Origin: Candidatus Njordarchaeota archaeon
GTDB lineage: Archaea; Asgardarchaeota; Njordarchaeia; Njordarchaeales; Njordarchaeaceae
Direction of reading: 5' to 3'
Assembly (NCBI GenBank): GCA_029856615.1
Contig: JAHKLF010000011.1
Span: forward strand, 1-15,642
Length of the DNA: 15,642 nt
Shown here one piece after another: positions 5,961 through 13,331 of this stretch. Position 1 is the first letter of the stretch. Each line of letters opens with the position of its first letter. The notes beneath the pieces were generated by a model that saw only the letters and a program-made list of their open reading frames with translations, was not told the DNA's origin and searched no databases. A program made the translations under genes and the position numbers.

Positions 5961-7369
5961 GGGAAATCTTGTTTATATTCTAGGTTCGTTTTTAATGCTA
6001 ACTCAGCCTTTATCAATTCTCTACCAATGTATAAGTAATGCTCTGGTCTCAGCCCGATTGTATGTCTAGATAATTCATGAGAAATCTCTTCCGCACTACT
6101 ACCAGTGATTCGGTATAGTAATTCATGATTACTGTTGTAATGCTCTAAGATAATTCTCTGTGACTCTTTACTAACTTTGATAAGAATATATCCCTTCGGA
6201 TCGCTTACAAATGGTTTAGGTTGAGCAGTTATGTCCATAGGATATTTCCCTATAATCCTTACGACATCTCCCCAATCTGCCTCATAAATATGTGCCGAAG
6301 CACTGATCGTGGTCAAAACTCCAATCTTCGTTCCTATTTTCTCGCTGACTAACTCCATTAGTTTGGATAATCCATACCAATTTGCAGGTGCCGCACCAAA
6401 CATATCATGACTACGCCAGTATGCAATCAGATGTAATCTTTTATCTCTAATGAAAAATTGTATTTGCGTTAAGCACGGAGGATCATTAGAGCCCACATCT
6501 TCTATTGGAATCCATAGCGATACAACAGCTCTGCGGGTTTCTTTATTTTCCCGGAGATAATTAATTACGTCTTCAAGTCTACCATGTCCAAATAACCTAT
6601 TCCCATAGCTATATGCCGCCACAGGTTTTTCTGGATTCAGAAAACTCTCCGCTACATAATTATCTAACTCATCTTTGCTCCATTTATAATCAGTGAAATA
6701 GCGATCTTTTAGGGGATTCAATATCCTCGAAACTAATAAAATTACCTCCTTCACTCGTCCCCGTGGGTTCTCGACAACTTTACCAAAAAGCCAGATATGC
6801 CTTAACACTACGGGCCAAATGCGCATCATGGTTTTCTCTTCGATAAGATCCCCAATTATAAGTGGGTTATCGTAGATTCTAGCTTCTTCAAGATACTCCC
6901 TGTTGACATTAATAATCTTCACTGGTATTCTCCGCGGAGGCAAAGGTAGTGCTCGTAGGACTTTTAGAATATCACGTAATTCCCGCCCTCTTAAATCAAT
7001 TATTTCTACTCTCTTCCTGAATTCCTCAATTTCGCTGGCAGACAATCTCTTAACGTAGGGCATGTATCCTTTAGCGCCTATTATCCTGGAATCCCTATCG
7101 ACTCCATTCTTTTTTAAGCATATTAATGCTTGCCCAGGCCAAAATCCGGGCACGTCCTCTCCAACAAGAACTAAATATTTTATGTTAGGATTAGATACAA
7201 CATTACGCACTAATCGCACAATGCCCTCATTTGGGGTGAATATAGAACCTTTAATTGCGTATAATTCTTCAGGAATATCAAATCTGCTATCACCTAATTC
7301 CGCTATAGCAATATGAATTCCTTTACCTAGTTTATAATTCCCTGGCTCTTTAGGCCAAATTATCTCCAT
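5948..7369 (-). CDS. thyA: thymidylate synthase with N-terminal MtrA-like domain
   Basis: Two-part protein, 473 residues. Residues about 5-145 resemble tetrahydromethanopterin S-methyltransferase subunit A: WPKEPGNYKLG start, NEGIVRLVRNVVSNPNIKYLVL, PGQALICLKKNGVD, RIIGAKGYMPY, FRKRVEIIDLRG. The MtrA His that binds cobalt (GHxxGQ) is Phe76 here. Residues about 190-410 are thymidylate synthase, making dTMP from dUMP: TRR (R279, R280), PPC with nucleophile C299, WRSHD (R319, S320, D322), N330 and HIY (H360, Y362). All intervals equal those of the E. coli enzyme (R126/R127, C146, R166/S167, D169, N177, H207, Y209). Asn330, not Asp, favours dUMP over dCMP. About 60 extra residues follow. The frame also has a GTG at 7381, but the ATG at 7369 has the better leader. 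The natural cofactor is probably a methanopterin-type methylene donor; that is inference. Confidence 0.87.
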   Translation of the reverse strand: MEIIWPKEPGNYKLGKGIHIAIAELGDSRFDIPEELYAIKGSIFTPNEGIVRLVRNVVSNPNIKYLVLVGEDVPGFWPGQALICLKKNGVDRDSRIIGAKGYMPYVKRLSASEIEEFRKRVEIIDLRGRELRDILKVLRALPLPPRRIPVKIINVNREYLEEARIYDNPLIIGDLIEEKTMMRIWPVVLRHIWLFGKVVENPRGRVKEVILLVSRILNPLKDRYFTDYKWSKDELDNYVAESFLNPEKPVAAYSYGNRLFGHGRLEDVINYLRENKETRRAVVSLWIPIEDVGSNDPPCLTQIQFFIRDKRLHLIAYWRSHDMFGAAPANWYGLSKLMELVSEKIGTKIGVLTTISASAHIYEADWGDVVRIIGKYPMDITAQPKPFVSDPKGYILIKVSKESQRIILEHYNSNHELLYRITGSSAEEISHELSRHTIGLRPEHYLYIGRELIKAELALKTNLEYKQDFPLKI

Positions 7370-7410
7370 CGATTTGACCACGTTTCATTTTTCCATGAAA
7401 AATACAAAGG

Positions 7411-7424
7411 AATATTTAATGTTA
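7411..7424 (-). promoter_or_regulatory. candidate TATA box for the thymidylate synthase gene
   Basis: On the minus strand ACATTAAATATTCC gives an AT box centred near 7417; initiation about 25 bases downstream would fall near 7391 and leave a leader of about 20 bases before the ATG at 7369. The 117-bp spacer is shared with the divergent E1-like gene. Confidence 0.4.
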
Positions 7425-7486
7425 AGTGATACATACAATATTATCGCGCTCGTACTATATGAATTGGATCAGAAGAGGTGTTATTC

Positions 7487-8242
7487 TTGTCCGAAATTAT
7501 TGTATTGACCGAAGAAGAAAAAAGGAGATATTCTCGTCAACTCATGCTATTTGGAGAGGAAGTTCAATTAAAGTTGAAGAAATCACGTGTTGCAATCGTA
7601 GGGGCTGGAGGCCTTGGTTCCCCAGTAGCTTATTATCTTGCTGCAGCTGGTATAGGTAAATTAAGACTTATTGATTATGATACTGTTTCTCTAAGTAATC
7701 TTAATAGACAGATTTTGCACTGGACCTCTGATATAGGCAAACCAAAAATACTTTCAGCCAAAGAAAAACTCACGAAATTGAATCCTAATGTTAAAATCGA
7801 GGTTATAAAGGATAAGCTCTCAGAGGCTAATTATAGAAGACTATTAGAAGGTATGGATCTCATCATTGATGCTCTGGACAATTGGCAAGCAAAAATGCTT
7901 CTTAATAAAGCATGTATTAGAATGAAGAAACCTCTTATCCATGCTGGCGTGCGAGGGATGTATGGACAGTTATTAGTAATAATTCCAGGAAAAACCCCTT
8001 GTTTAAGATGCTTAATTCCGTCGCCAGAGACAGAAATCGAAAAACTCCCTGTTTTCGGGACTACTCCGGGAGTTCTTGGTTTAATTCAAGTAACAGAAGC
8101 GTTTAAGTTACTTACTGGTTATGGAGAACCGCTGTTGAATAAGCTCTTAATTTACGATGGATATTCATTAGAGTTCTCATATATTGATGTAACAAGGAAC
8201 CCGAATTGTCCAGTTTGTGGTGAAGCCCCTAATGAAGCTTAA
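7487..8242 (+). CDS. ThiF/MoeB/HesA-type E1-like adenylyltransferase
   Basis: Activates the C-terminal Gly of a ubiquitin-like or sulfur-carrier protein by adenylation (molybdopterin, thiamine, tRNA thiolation or SAMP conjugation in archaea). Seen: RYSRQLMLFGEE near the N-terminus, the nucleotide loop GAGGLGSP (39-46), D63-x-D65, N71-LNRQ with R74, K85, DALDNW (128-133), and a zinc site of C172-x2-C175 and C241-x2-C244. Length 251 matches MoeB. There is no Cys between 175 and 241, so the Cys that ThiF and UbaA use for thioester or persulfide chemistry is absent; the matching stretch is PVFGTTPGVLGLIQ. The start is the TTG at 7487 with GAGGTG (7475-7480) as ribosome binding site; the in-frame GTG at 7478 is part of that site. 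No carrier protein gene is adjacent. Its stop overlaps the convergent small gene by 4 bases. Confidence 0.9.
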   Translation: MSEIIVLTEEEKRRYSRQLMLFGEEVQLKLKKSRVAIVGAGGLGSPVAYYLAAAGIGKLRLIDYDTVSLSNLNRQILHWTSDIGKPKILSAKEKLTKLNPNVKIEVIKDKLSEANYRRLLEGMDLIIDALDNWQAKMLLNKACIRMKKPLIHAGVRGMYGQLLVIIPGKTPCLRCLIPSPETEIEKLPVFGTTPGVLGLIQVTEAFKLLTGYGEPLLNKLLIYDGYSLEFSYIDVTRNPNCPVCGEAPNEA

Positions 8243-8601
8243 ATCAACAATTCTACTTCTACGTCGTAATCCTCTGGGAAATTAAGCCCCTCCCTAAAAA
8301 TGCTTTCAATAGCGTCAAAAGCCGCATTTATCCCTACACTTGCTTGAAAATTCGTAGCTCTTTCGGGATCATATCTAGAGAGCACATTGATGACACCATC
8401 AATTTCGCCCTCACTCAATTGTCCTTCTGGAACTTCTATAAAAATATTTTCGACATTCTCAGACAAAATTGAGCATTGCACATATTTTCCAGTAGTCTTT
8501 TCAGTTATTAGTAAGTAGCCACCTACGGCCCCTTTACGCACCCTTTCAACTAGTTTATTTATACCTTCCTCTATAATCTTCTTTCTATCTTCATACATCA
8601 T
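8239..8601 (-). CDS. small uncharacterised protein
   Basis: About 120 residues, family not recognised. It starts with a charged helix (MMYEDRKKIIEEGINKLVER), then alternates short predicted strands (GGYLLITEK, KYVQCSIL, NIFIEVPEG) with two helices (SEGEIDGVINVLSR and AFDAIESIFREG), and ends in an acidic strand EDYDVEVELLI. There is no signal peptide, membrane segment or metal motif. The open frame extends to an ATG at 8703, but the upstream 34 codons are AT-rich, look unlike protein, and contain a promoter-like box (CGAAAATATTTTTG on the minus strand, about 8640-8653); AGGTT sits a few bases before the ATG at 8601. It is transcribed toward the E1-like gene and the two stops share the bases TTAA. 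It could be a soluble adaptor; no function can be assigned. Confidence 0.7.
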   Translation of the reverse strand: MMYEDRKKIIEEGINKLVERVRKGAVGGYLLITEKTTGKYVQCSILSENVENIFIEVPEGQLSEGEIDGVINVLSRYDPERATNFQASVGINAAFDAIESIFREGLNFPEDYDVEVELLI

Positions 8602-8766
8602 GGTTAAAACCTGTATATGGATCGCTTTAACATCGTGATACAAAAATATTTTCGAGATAAATTCACTTCCAAATTGTAAACAAAATAACATGTATTTTAA
8701 CACTTATTTTAATATTACCAGATTCCTTGTTTCTTTATTTTCACACATCCTTGTTATTTATCATTA

Positions 8767-9675
8767 CTAACCCTTATGCGCTAAACCGACTATCTCCTCA
8801 ATTCGATTAAACCCGCTTCTCTCCATATATCTACAAATGCCATTCACAATTTCTCTAAAAACCCGAAAGCCTTTATACGCTAAAGCTGAGCCTATCTGCA
8901 CAGCCCTAGCTCCTGCTAAAATGAGTTCTACAGCTGATTTCCAGTCATCCACGCCCCCTACTCCTATAATTGGTACATTAACGCTTTCGTATAAATCATA
9001 AACAATTCGTGTAGCAATTGGATGAATTGCAGGACCAGATACGCCTCCATACTTATTTGACAATATTGGTCTCTTCAACCACACATCAATTACCATACCC
9101 TTAATCGTATTTATCGCTACTATCCCGTCAATACCGCTTTCCTCAGCCACCTTTGCGATTTCAATGATGTTATCGGTAAGTCCAAATTTTGCGAAGATAG
9201 GAATTCTTACATGATCTTTTAATTTTGTAATAATCTCCCTCACTATAGATTTGTCTGTGCCAATTTCTAAGCCAAATCGTTTAGTATGAGGACACGATAA
9301 GTTTAGTTCAATTCCATCTGCTCCATATTTTTCGGCTTCCAAAGCTAGGATTAAAAAATCTTCGGGATTTGTTCCCGCAATACTTACTATGATTGGCACT
9401 CCTTTTGCTTTAACTTTTGGTATTATCTCTTTAATTCCGTCAATTCCTGGGTTTGCTAAACCAACAGCATTTATGAATCCACATTTATGCGCCACAATAA
9501 TAGGAGTAGGATAACCCTCTCTCCTCTCTTTTGTAAATGACTTCGTTACAACTCCCCCTGCTCCCTCCTTATAAGCTCTAATTAATAATGTAGCGCTTGT
9601 TCCTATTATACCAGAAGCCAATAATGTGGGATTTCTTAACTTTATCCCCGAGATATTAACCTCCAAATTAACCAA
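8767..9675 (-). CDS. pyrD: dihydroorotate dehydrogenase, class 1B-like catalytic subunit
   Basis: FMN-dependent TIM-barrel enzyme oxidising dihydroorotate to orotate, step four of UMP synthesis. Seen: VTKSFT (43-48), FINAVGLANPG (67-77), ELNLSCPH (123-130) with the catalytic-base Cys128, INT (188-190), YGGVSGPAIHP (209-219), the FMN phosphate loops IGVGGVDDW (247-255) and QIGSALAYKG (260-269). Length 302 is typical. The class 1B partner PyrK (FAD, 2Fe-2S) is not in the window. The usual VKLSPN segment reads FAKFGLTDN, keeping the Lys but not Pro-Asn, so a related substrate cannot be excluded. The TTG start is preceded by GGGGGAG on the minus strand. It is the last gene of the operon with the UDP-sugar dehydrogenase and the DUF354 gene (about 20 bases after the latter), so pyrimidine supply may be tied to UDP-sugar synthesis. 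Confidence 0.87.
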   Translation of the reverse strand: MVNLEVNISGIKLRNPTLLASGIIGTSATLLIRAYKEGAGGVVTKSFTKERREGYPTPIIVAHKCGFINAVGLANPGIDGIKEIIPKVKAKGVPIIVSIAGTNPEDFLILALEAEKYGADGIELNLSCPHTKRFGLEIGTDKSIVREIITKLKDHVRIPIFAKFGLTDNIIEIAKVAEESGIDGIVAINTIKGMVIDVWLKRPILSNKYGGVSGPAIHPIATRIVYDLYESVNVPIIGVGGVDDWKSAVELILAGARAVQIGSALAYKGFRVFREIVNGICRYMERSGFNRIEEIVGLAHKG

Positions 9676-9695
9676 TTGTCTCCCCCATATTCGCT

Positions 9696-10775
9696 TCAGG
9701 CAACTTCACGTATAATAGTGGAAAAAATCTTATCAATGGGGTTTTCCATCTGGCGTAGAAGATTTCTACCCCTTTTGCGAATTTCTTCTCTAAGTTTTTT
9801 ATTTCTAACTATATAAACCGCCCTCTGGATGCTCCCTTCAATGCTTTTTTCTCTGAAAATTAATTTCTTCTTCATGAGATACTTCTCAACATATGTGGGC
9901 GGCCCTGGGTACATAGAGATTACTGGCGTGCCAAGAAGAGCTGCCTCCGCATTCATAGTCCCCCCTCCCCCTATTAATAGCGTAGAGTAATAGAGTAAAC
10001 TAGCACCATCTACAGCCTCCTCTGGGATTATTACATTTTTATCTTCAAATAGTTGCTTAAGATGGTCTTTCTGCATTTCGTCACGAGGCAATAAGACGAT
10101 TTGAATGTCTTCCCCTAGTTTTTTTAGTAATGGGGGAACAAATGTTTCACAAATTGGAGTAATGCTCTCAACGAGGCCTCTTAGGTAGGAAGCATAAGTC
10201 TCGGTTTCTCTTATAACTATTATGGATCTCTGTAAGTCCAGATTGAGATCCGAAATTACGCGGTCATTTGGTCTAAAATTTTTAAGCCAAGCTACTGGAT
10301 CGAGCGCGTTGTATTGTATTATTCGATCTTTGCTGATTCCGAAATTTACCCAAACGTTTTTCGGAATGACTTTAGGTGAAAGAAGATATTTTGAAAGTGG
10401 GATTGTCAATTTAGCCACGAACTTTGAGTGCGGAGAGTCATTAACTGCTATATGTGGAATACCTAATCCGAATGCTACTCGTGCGCATTCTGGTGAAGAA
10501 AATGATATAGCTAAAGTTATATCCTCACTACTTACGATCTCTATTAGATCTAAAATTCTCCGTGTACTTGCAATTAATTTATCTTTCAGACTCGCTCCTC
10601 CATGTTTACCAACGGTTTTGCATGGAATTTTTTTGAGCTTTACCAGTCCTATCGTCTCTCTGAACTCTCTAGTTGTAAATAAAATTTCAAAACCAGCGTC
10701 ATCTAAGTGCTTTCTTAATTCGTTAAAGAAAATTATTTGCTTCGGTGTAAGCGCGTCAATCCAGATTTTCGCCAA
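9696..10775 (-). CDS. DUF354 family GT-B-like protein
   Basis: Archaeal DUF354 (COG1817), predicted to fold like GT-B glycosyltransferases and the UDP-GlcNAc 2-epimerase WecB; biochemical role not established. Seen: N-terminal AKIWIDALTPKQ, GKHGG near residue 60, NDSPHS in the first domain, and a C-terminal nucleotide-sugar-type loop GGGGTMNAEAALLGTPVIS followed by MYPGPP, with an Arg/Lys-rich helical tail. About 359 residues. The frame opens at a GTG (10784), but the TTG at 10775 gives the usual family start MAKIWID and has GCGTGAT just upstream. It overlaps the end of the dehydrogenase gene by 20 bases (29 with the GTG), indicating one transcript and coupled translation. Placed between a UDP-ManNAc-type dehydrogenase and a pyrimidine gene, it may act as the UDP-GlcNAc 2-epimerase that makes its substrate, or as a glycosyltransferase using its product. 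That is inference. Confidence 0.8.
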   Translation of the reverse strand: MAKIWIDALTPKQIIFFNELRKHLDDAGFEILFTTREFRETIGLVKLKKIPCKTVGKHGGASLKDKLIASTRRILDLIEIVSSEDITLAISFSSPECARVAFGLGIPHIAVNDSPHSKFVAKLTIPLSKYLLSPKVIPKNVWVNFGISKDRIIQYNALDPVAWLKNFRPNDRVISDLNLDLQRSIIVIRETETYASYLRGLVESITPICETFVPPLLKKLGEDIQIVLLPRDEMQKDHLKQLFEDKNVIIPEEAVDGASLLYYSTLLIGGGGTMNAEAALLGTPVISMYPGPPTYVEKYLMKKKLIFREKSIEGSIQRAVYIVRNKKLREEIRKRGRNLLRQMENPIDKIFSTIIREVA

Positions 10776-12210
10776 GTAAATCACGCTCTAGAAGTTTCAC
10801 AACTTCGGGATAACCTTGCGCGAAAATATCTCCCCCTCTACCAACTCCTCTATAGATTACCCCGTCCAAGTTTTTAATTGCATTCAAATCAAAAATATTT
10901 CTACCATCTATAATCACAGGAGGCTTATTCATGAGATCCACCAATACTTCCAAATTTAAATTAGAATACATTTTATGATCCGCCACGAAGACTACACAAT
11001 CAGCTTCTACAAAAGCATTTTCTATATCATCTACTCTCTTCACGCCGAATTCTCTATTAACTTCCTCATCAGTAAGATATGGATCATGCGCTACGATTCT
11101 AGCTTTAAGCCTCTTAAGTCTTTCAATGATAGGCTTCGCTGGTGATAAGTATGTTGCTTTAACATCACCTCTAAATGTAAGGCCAAATATTGTTATCTTA
11201 GAACCTTTAACTGGCTTGCCAGCTTCATTTAACCCCTCAATCACGAGATTAACAACATGAAAAGGCATCGCATTGTTAATAATTCTCGCAGTCTGCGTTA
11301 ACTTTAGATCTACTCCTAGTTTCCCTGCTATGTATGTTAGAAAAAGAGGATATACGGGTATGCAATGTCCTCCGACTCCTGCTCCTGGATGGTGGATATG
11401 GGAATATGGTTCAGTATTGGCAGCATCGATAACTTCTTTCACATCGACTCCTATGTGCTCACTAATTATGGCTAATTCGTTAGCTAGCGCTATATTTACG
11501 TATCTATAAACTCCCTTAAAAACTTTTGCAGCTTCTGCTGTTCTAGCATTTCTGACACGAATAACCCTATTTCTGATTATAGCTTCATAAAAATTGGCTA
11601 CAATATCGGTACTTTTATCGTTAATACCACCAACGATTTTAGGATAGTTTTCTAAAAAATCCTTTATCACAGTACCCGATTTCACACGCTCTGGACTAAA
11701 TGCTAAACCAAAATCTTCTCCTGCCATTAATCCACTTTCTTTCTCAAGAATCTTTCTTAGAGGACCCTCGGTTGTTCCGGGTGGCACTGTTGATTCTAAA
11801 ATTATAACCGAACCTTCCTGAAGCCCCTTACCTATTGCACGAGCTGCTGAAAAGAGCGCATTTAATTTTAACTTCCCGGAGGCATCAGCCAGCGTGGGGA
11901 CCAAAATAGAAATTACGTCTGCTTCACTGGCAGTTTTTATTAGATCTGTAGTCGCTCTAAATTTTCCTCTCTTAAGAGCCTCCTTGAGGAGCCCATCAAC
12001 GTAAGGTTCGTGCGATAGAAAATTAATCCCTGAATTTAACATATCGACTTTTTCATGATCAATATCTACTCCTATTACATTGCATCCCGCAGAAAAATAT
12101 GCAAGTGCTATTGGTAAACCGACATTCCCTAACCCATAGACCGCAATAGTAACTTTACCGTTTTTAACCGCATTTTGTATTTCGTCCTTAGTCATGTTAA
12201 ATATCTTCAT
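10756..12210 (-). CDS. wecC: UDP-N-acetyl-D-mannosamine dehydrogenase-like nucleotide sugar dehydrogenase
   Basis: NAD-dependent four-electron oxidation of a UDP-sugar C6 alcohol to the uronic acid, here most like UDP-ManNAc to UDP-ManNAcA (WecC). Seen: Rossmann loop VYGLGNVGLP (24-33), VDID (48-51) for NAD ribose, ESTVPPGTT (139-147), FSPERV (171-176), a central dimerisation helix with K and N of the catalytic set (AKVFKGVYRYVNIALANE), GAGVGGHCIPVYP with nucleophile Cys263, and a C-terminal UDP-binding domain with LTFRGDVKATYLSP and AHDPY. The IHHPGAGVGGHCIPVYP context resembles WecC more than UDP-glucose dehydrogenase. 484 residues. ATG 12210 is chosen because GGGAGTG lies just upstream and overlaps an alternative GTG at 12216. 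First gene of the minus-strand operon. The precise sugar is inferred. Confidence 0.9.
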   Translation of the reverse strand: MKIFNMTKDEIQNAVKNGKVTIAVYGLGNVGLPIALAYFSAGCNVIGVDIDHEKVDMLNSGINFLSHEPYVDGLLKEALKRGKFRATTDLIKTASEADVISILVPTLADASGKLKLNALFSAARAIGKGLQEGSVIILESTVPPGTTEGPLRKILEKESGLMAGEDFGLAFSPERVKSGTVIKDFLENYPKIVGGINDKSTDIVANFYEAIIRNRVIRVRNARTAEAAKVFKGVYRYVNIALANELAIISEHIGVDVKEVIDAANTEPYSHIHHPGAGVGGHCIPVYPLFLTYIAGKLGVDLKLTQTARIINNAMPFHVVNLVIEGLNEAGKPVKGSKITIFGLTFRGDVKATYLSPAKPIIERLKRLKARIVAHDPYLTDEEVNREFGVKRVDDIENAFVEADCVVFVADHKMYSNLNLEVLVDLMNKPPVIIDGRNIFDLNAIKNLDGVIYRGVGRGGDIFAQGYPEVVKLLERDLLGENLD

Positions 12211-12254
12211 TGGCACTCCCAGTCTTTTGTTTATTTATGAACAAACTATTTTTA

Positions 12255-12270
12255 TTGGTATAAAATGTTT
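12255..12270. promoter_or_regulatory. shared TATA-like box between divergent glycan genes
   Basis: TTGGTATAAAATGTTT reads as TATAAAA on the plus strand and as CATTTTATACC on the minus strand. It lies about 50 bases from both starts (12311 plus, 12210 minus), so initiation about 25 bases away in either direction gives leaders of about 23-27 bases that include the ribosome binding sites GGGAGG (12296-12301, plus) and GGGAG (12216-12220, minus). One box could serve both genes. Confidence 0.45.
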
Positions 12271-12310
12271 TTAGCACATTTAGTCTTAAGAATTCGGGAG
12301 GAATAACTTG

Positions 12311-13324
12311 ATGATAGAAATTATTATAATGCTCTTCTTAATATCTCTCACTTGCACGTACCTCTTGGTCAAATTATACATTCCTATCGCCATTAAGCAT
12401 AATATTTTAGCTCCCGATGTTCACAAGCCTAATAATCCGAAGATTCCTACTATGGCTGGGATTGTTCTTTTCATTCTTATTCCATTATATTCCACAATCC
12501 TATTCACTAATATCGCGAATACTTACTCCCTAAAGGCTCCTTTTGAAATCTTAGCCATTGTTCTCACGATAATCATAAGCGGTATAATTGGTCTTCTGGA
12601 CGATCTTCTGGATTTAGGATTAAAAAAGACTTTCTTAAGTGTAATTGTAGCATTCCCAGTCTTGTTACTTAATGTTTATTATCCAAGACCATTAATCCCA
12701 TTTATAGGCAGGATTAGAATAACCATTATTTATCCCATTTTAGTAGTTCTTGCATTTCTAGTCGTTATAAATGCCACAAATATGATTGACACACACAATG
12801 GAGTAATGCTAACTGGAGCAATTTCAGTGCTGATTCCTATGCTTATATGGTGCATTATACTTAACGAAATAGCGTATGTGATGTACATCATTGTGGCCAT
12901 AGGAGCTCTGCTAGGTCTCTTTTTATGGAATAAATATCCAGCTAAAATTTTTCCCGGAAATGTTGGTTCGTATTTAACTGGCGGATTGCTGGCAGTCTTA
13001 ATAATCATTACGCGAAAAGAGTATATTGCTCTAATAGCAATGCTTCCGTTTATTCTTCACGGATATTATTTGCTAACAAGTATAAAGGGGCTGATGACAA
13101 GAGAAACCATCCGAAAGAAAATCGGCAAACCAGTTAAAGTAGAGAATGGCATTATTTACCCGATAAAAAACGAGAATGCTCCATTTACTTTACCACGTTT
13201 AATAGTTGTCGCCTATGGTCCGATGACCGAAAAGGAATTAGTGAGTAAGTATTATCGTATATTCCTATTCTCATCATTCTTAGCTGTTTTAACTGGAATT
13301 TTTATTTATTATCCTTTCTGGTGA
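12311..13324 (+). CDS. GlcNAc-1-phosphate transferase, GPT/MraY/WecA superfamily (AglH-like)
   Basis: Polytopic enzyme moving a sugar-1-phosphate from a UDP-sugar to a polyprenyl/dolichyl phosphate, the first step of lipid-linked glycan assembly. About ten hydrophobic segments in 337 residues. Signatures: DVHKPNNPKIPTMAG (36-50), Mg-binding GLLDDLLDLG (94-103, D97-D98), NATNMIDTHNG (154-164), FPGNVGS (214-220), and the cytoplasmic loop TSIKGLMTRETIRKKIG. The MraY/WecA motif FxGDxGS has Asn217 in place of Asp, and DGxNG is DTHNG. ATG 12311 follows GGGAGG by 9 bases; a TTG at 12308 is also possible. Divergent from the UDP-ManNAc-type dehydrogenase and followed 7 bases later by the Cas4-like gene. 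Family clear; donor sugar and lipid inferred from the dolichol-type sequence. Confidence 0.87.
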   Translation: MIEIIIMLFLISLTCTYLLVKLYIPIAIKHNILAPDVHKPNNPKIPTMAGIVLFILIPLYSTILFTNIANTYSLKAPFEILAIVLTIIISGIIGLLDDLLDLGLKKTFLSVIVAFPVLLLNVYYPRPLIPFIGRIRITIIYPILVVLAFLVVINATNMIDTHNGVMLTGAISVLIPMLIWCIILNEIAYVMYIIVAIGALLGLFLWNKYPAKIFPGNVGSYLTGGLLAVLIIITRKEYIALIAMLPFILHGYYLLTSIKGLMTRETIRKKIGKPVKVENGIIYPIKNENAPFTLPRLIVVAYGPMTEKELVSKYYRIFLFSSFLAVLTGIFIYYPFW

Positions 13325-13331
13325 TAGAGAA

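Noticed and set aside
7426..7659. Plus-strand frame overlapping the start of the E1-like gene
   Set aside because: It runs in another frame across the ATP-binding region of the E1-like gene, is rich in Arg, Cys and Trp, and has no recognisable motif.
8602..8703. N-terminal extension of the small unknown protein up to an ATG at 8703
   Set aside because: The extra 34 codons are AT-rich, overlap a promoter-like box and lack a ribosome binding site; the ATG at 8601 has AGGTT upstream.
10222..10779. Long plus-strand open frame opposite the DUF354 gene
   Set aside because: It is fully antisense to a recognisable gene, has no ribosome binding site and shows no family motif.
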